This document shows, piece after piece, positions 5,514 to 7,568 of a stretch of 7,568 bases of DNA (its first letter is position 1; each line of letters begins with the position of its first letter). The stretch comes from Anaerolineales bacterium (GTDB taxonomy: Bacteria; Chloroflexota; Anaerolineae; Anaerolineales; VGOW01): contig CAKKQG010000048.1 in NCBI GenBank assembly GCA_919901875.1, forward strand, positions 2,484-10,051, in the 5' to 3' direction. The notes beneath the pieces were generated by a model that was not told the origin of the DNA, searched no databases, and was given only the letters and a program-made list of their open reading frames with translations. The position numbers and the translations under genes were made by a program.

Positions 5514-6527
5514 ATGCTTGGCATCCAATACATCAAAGTCAGCCCAACCAATCACATCATCCATTATCAAAGTGGCAAGATCGCCCACAGCGGAGTCGGG
5601 TTAGCCTTCTTCTACTACGTCCCTATCTCGTCGATTGCCATTGTGCCGGTGGGCAGCGTGGATGTGCCGTTCATCTTCAATGAGATGACGGCAGACTTTC
5701 AGCCGATCACCGTACAAGGGCAACTGACGTTTCGCGTCAACGACGCCGGACGAGTCGCTTCGTTGCTCAACTACACCACCAACGCCAACGGCGCGCAATA
5801 TACATCGCAAGACCCGGACAAACTGCCGCAGCGCGTGATCAACATCACTCAAGTCCTCACCCGCTCTGAAGTCGGCGCGCGCCCAATGCGTGAAGCGATT
5901 CGATCTTCGGACGCGGTTGCTTCCGCCGTGATGAGCAAACTCAAAACGAGTGAAGAACTTAAGTCGCTTGGCGTGGAAGTGTTGACGCTCTCGATCTTGG
6001 CGATCAAACCCACGCCGGAAATGGCGCGCGCCCTTGAAGCCGAAGCCCGCGAAGAATTGTTGCGCCGCGCCGATCAAGCAATCTATGATCGCCGCAACGC
6101 TTCGGTAGAGCAGGAACGCCGCATCAAAGAGAACGAACTCAACACCGAGATCGCCGTTGAAGAAAAACAGCGACAGATTCGTGAAGCCAAAGTGGAAGCC
6201 GACTTGGCAGTGGAAGCCAAAGAACAGCAAGTGCGCGAATCAAAGATGAAGGGGCAGATCAAAGTGGAAGAAGATCGCAAACAACTGGTAACGGCGCAAA
6301 TCGAGAACACCCGCGCCGAAGCCGACGCGCAAAGCTACACCATTGAAGCCTCACTGCGACCCTTGCGCGATCTTGATCCCAACGTTTTGCAAATGCTGGC
6401 TATGCAATCTGCTGAGCCACGCTTGATGATCAGTTTGGCGATGAAAGAACTGGCGCAGAACGCGAGCAAGATCGGCAACCTCAACATCTCGCCGGAATTG
6501 TTGGAGACGTTGATGAAGAAGAAGTAA
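5514..6527 (+). CDS. SPFH/band-7 domain protein with long charged coiled coil
   Basis: A 337-residue stomatin/prohibitin/flotillin/HflK-like protein. Residues about 5-170 fit the SPFH domain: short beta strands at 13-50, FQPITVQGQLTFRVND at 62-77, and the ending LGVEVLTLSILAIKPTPEM at 152-170, which is characteristic of the family. A long, highly charged helix (about 172-275) follows, with an 18-residue internal repeat at 214-267. The conserved-looking C-terminus, EPRLMISLAMKELAQNASKIGNLNISPELL at 301-330 (key residues E301, A309, E312, N316, I320, N322, P327), suggests a defined binding or assembly segment. There is no N-terminal transmembrane helix, unlike HflK/HflC or QmcA. Membrane contact would have to be peripheral, possibly through the hydrophobic run GVGLAFFYYVPISSIAIVPV at 27-46. 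SPFH proteins form ring or cage assemblies on membranes. It has its own promoter and Shine-Dalgarno and lies 79 nt ahead of the kinase-like gene. SPFH membership is firm; the specific role is unknown. Confidence 0.88.
   Translation: MLGIQYIKVSPTNHIIHYQSGKIAHSGVGLAFFYYVPISSIAIVPVGSVDVPFIFNEMTADFQPITVQGQLTFRVNDAGRVASLLNYTTNANGAQYTSQDPDKLPQRVINITQVLTRSEVGARPMREAIRSSDAVASAVMSKLKTSEELKSLGVEVLTLSILAIKPTPEMARALEAEAREELLRRADQAIYDRRNASVEQERRIKENELNTEIAVEEKQRQIREAKVEADLAVEAKEQQVRESKMKGQIKVEEDRKQLVTAQIENTRAEADAQSYTIEASLRPLRDLDPNVLQMLAMQSAEPRLMISLAMKELAQNASKIGNLNISPELLETLMKKK
6153..6314 (+). repeat. 54-nt (18-residue) internal repeat in the SPFH coiled coil, three units
   Basis: Residues 214-231 (AVEEKQRQIREAKVEADL), 232-249 (AVEAKEQQVRESKMKGQI) and 250-267 (KVEEDRKQLVTAQIENTR) align without gaps. 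A fourth, slightly shorter copy precedes them, starting at VEQERRIKE (198). Eighteen residues is exactly five turns at 3.6 residues per turn, so the hydrophobic positions stay in register along a nearly straight helix. The DNA copies have diverged, so the repeat is old or held by selection on the protein. Confidence 0.75.
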
Positions 6528-6529
6528 GT

Positions 6530-6595
6530 CGTATTGCGTAAAGCGTATTGCGTGTTCCGTCTTGAGGCGTTACGGAATACGCAATACGAAATACG
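6530..6595. repeat. 66-nt hairpin repeat between the SPFH and kinase-like genes
   Basis: CGTATTGCGTGTTCCGT (6544-6560) faces ACGGAATACGCAATACG (6572-6588). All 17 positions pair if one G-U is allowed, around an 11-nt loop. Outside it, CGTATT (6530-6535) can pair with AATACG (6590-6595), leaving a bulge at 6536-6543. The arms consist of the word CGTATTGCGT and its complement, repeated imperfectly. It begins 3 nt after the SPFH stop. No T-tract follows, so it is not a standard terminator; it could attenuate read-through or stabilise the upstream message. Words of this type recur between genes in Anaerolineae genomes (from memory). Confidence 0.75.
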
Positions 6596-6606
6596 ATCAA
6601 CTCATC

Positions 6607-7536
6607 ATGGATTACGAAAAGATCATCCTCGTCACTCGCAAGACTCGCCTCGAAGGTTTGATCGAGCGCTTTAACACGCGCGGGCAAGCGAAGTTCTACA
6701 TTGAACACAGTGGCGGCGACTTTGCCTTCTACGAGCGCGAACACGAAACGTATCACGCCGCCTTGAACGATCTCAAAAAAAGTTTGACCGGGTTAGTGAA
6801 GCTACAAGAGATCGAGCGCGGCTTCTTGCCTAACTTCCTTTTTGACGACAGCAACATCGTGGTGACGATTGGCATTGATGGCTTGGTGGTGAACACGGCG
6901 AAGTATCTCAACGGTCAACCCGTCGTGGCGGTCAACCCTGATCCGGCGCACATAGACGGAGTCTTATTGCCATTTAACGTTAGCAACGCGCCGCTCGCCG
7001 TTCAAAAAATTCTCAAAGGGGAATCGCACTCGCATTTGATCACAATGGCAGAGGCGAAACTCAACGATGGGCAATCACTTCTCGCCTTCAACGATCTCTT
7101 CATCGGCGTGCGGACTCACGTCTCGGCGCGGTATTTGATTCAGGCAAATGGAAAAGAGGAACATCACTCGTCGAGCGGCATCTTGGTTTCAACGGGCGCG
7201 GGGTCAACCGGCTGGTTGAGCAGCATGTTCAATATGGCAAATGGGATGTTGAGCGAGTTTGCAAATGCCGAACCGAAAATTCAAAAGCCGCAACTCACTT
7301 GGGACACCGACAAATTAATTTTCGTGGTGCGCGAACCGTTCATCAGCAAAACGTCGGGGGCGCAGATCGTCTGTGGGGCGATCACGGCGGCGTCACCGTT
7401 GATCTTAAAATCCGAAATGCCCGAAGGCGGCGTGATCTTCAGCGACGGAGTCGAATCGGATTTTCTGGCATTCAACGCTGGGATGATAGCGACGATTGGG
7501 GTGGCGGAGAGGAAGACGAATTTGGTGGTGGGGTGA
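6607..7536 (+). CDS. Divergent NAD-kinase-fold protein (partner of the SPFH protein)
   Basis: A 309-residue protein of the NAD kinase/diacylglycerol kinase-like fold. The N-terminal alpha/beta part (1-105) carries VVTIGIDGLVVNTAKYL at 85-101, where GIDG (Asp91) stands for the GGDG phosphate-binding loop. NPDPAHIDGVLLPF follows at 110-123. LAFNDLFIG at 159-167 is the counterpart of the NE motif (Asn162, Asp163), SSSGILVSTGAGSTGW at 188-203 corresponds to the (S/G)DG-x3-STPTGSTAY segment, and FSDGVESDF at 278-286 is the late DG motif. Compared with classical NAD kinases, three NAD-contacting positions appear changed: Glu to Asp163, Asp to Ser190 and Tyr to Trp203. The ATP or phosphate part is better kept, so phosphorylation of something other than NAD is possible. 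ATG 6607 is preferred over a TTG at 6562, because the 15 extra residues would come from the hairpin repeat. No Shine-Dalgarno is visible; expression may depend on the SPFH transcript. Confidence 0.82.
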   Translation: MDYEKIILVTRKTRLEGLIERFNTRGQAKFYIEHSGGDFAFYEREHETYHAALNDLKKSLTGLVKLQEIERGFLPNFLFDDSNIVVTIGIDGLVVNTAKYLNGQPVVAVNPDPAHIDGVLLPFNVSNAPLAVQKILKGESHSHLITMAEAKLNDGQSLLAFNDLFIGVRTHVSARYLIQANGKEEHHSSSGILVSTGAGSTGWLSSMFNMANGMLSEFANAEPKIQKPQLTWDTDKLIFVVREPFISKTSGAQIVCGAITAASPLILKSEMPEGGVIFSDGVESDFLAFNAGMIATIGVAERKTNLVVG

Positions 7537-7568
7537 CCTCACCCCCAACCCCTCTCCTGAACGAAAAA
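7537..7568. repeat. C-rich tail: probable left arm of a dispersed repeat/terminator hairpin (cut by window end)
   Basis: Immediately after the stop codon comes CCTCACCCCCAACCCCTCTC and then CTGAACG and a run of A. CCTCACCCC(C/T)AACCCCTCTCC is a word I recall as one of the commonest intergenic repeats in Chloroflexi and cyanobacteria, where it is usually followed by GGAGAGGGG to form a GC-rich hairpin. The right arm would lie beyond the window, so function as a terminator is only an inference. Confidence 0.45.

Noticed and set aside
5601..6230. Long open frame on the - strand opposite the SPFH gene (209 codons)
   Set aside because: Its His/Arg/Phe-rich composition is that of an antisense shadow of a charged coiled-coil gene, and no domain is recognisable.
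6562..6606. TTG start extending the kinase-like protein by 15 residues
   Set aside because: The extra codons fall in the right arm of the hairpin repeat and translate the repeat words. The ATG at 6607 starts at the natural beginning of the domain.
286..7536. An anti-phage defence island suggested by toxin-antitoxin genes and an NAD-related enzyme
   Set aside because: The genes between are polA and a secreted glycosidase, and no known defence effector or sensor domain is present. Toxin-antitoxin pairs alone are not enough evidence.

Overview
The window looks like a chromosomal stretch from a Chloroflexi-type bacterium, most likely Anaerolineae. This assignment is an inference. It rests on the style of the PolA protein (a glycine/threonine-rich insertion near the N-terminus), on an exported protein ending in a Pro/Thr/Ala tail, on mostly missing Shine-Dalgarno sequences, and on intergenic spaces filled with degenerate short-word repeats of a kind I associate with Chloroflexi and filamentous cyanobacteria. 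All intact genes lie on the + strand. There are no RNA genes, CRISPR arrays or transposase genes.

Layout. (1) Positions 2-160 hold the last 52 codons of a small antitoxin-like protein. Overlapping its end is the first dozen codons of a MazF/PemK-like toxin, which then stops: a dead toxin-antitoxin locus. (2) A tandem heptamer array (221-285) runs right up to the polA start codon. (3) polA (286-3144) is a full three-domain DNA polymerase I with the 5' nuclease, proofreading and polymerase active-site residues all present. (4) A 134-bp imperfect palindrome with terminal inverted repeats (3159-3292) lies between polA and (5) an intact antitoxin/PIN-toxin pair (3304-3950) joined by a TAATG overlap. 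(6) An exported TIM-barrel glycosidase-like protein follows 30 nt later (3981-5393).

(7) After a short palindromic repeat comes the only convincing promoter in the window (TTGCCA, 16 bp, TATAAT) and the only clear Shine-Dalgarno. They drive an SPFH/band-7 protein with a long charged helix (5514-6527). (8) A 66-nt hairpin made of CGTATTGCGT-type words separates it by 79 nt from (9) an NAD-kinase-fold protein with altered substrate-binding motifs (6607-7536). (10) The window ends in a C-rich sequence that looks like the left arm of another dispersed repeat or terminator hairpin.

The best candidate for an undescribed system is the SPFH plus NAD-kinase-like pair. A membrane-scaffold-type protein and a divergent nucleotide/lipid-kinase-fold enzyme sit together under one strong promoter with no known pathway gene beside them. 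The second theme is genome plasticity around polA: a broken toxin-antitoxin locus on one side, an intact one on the other, and a different repeat family in almost every intergenic gap.
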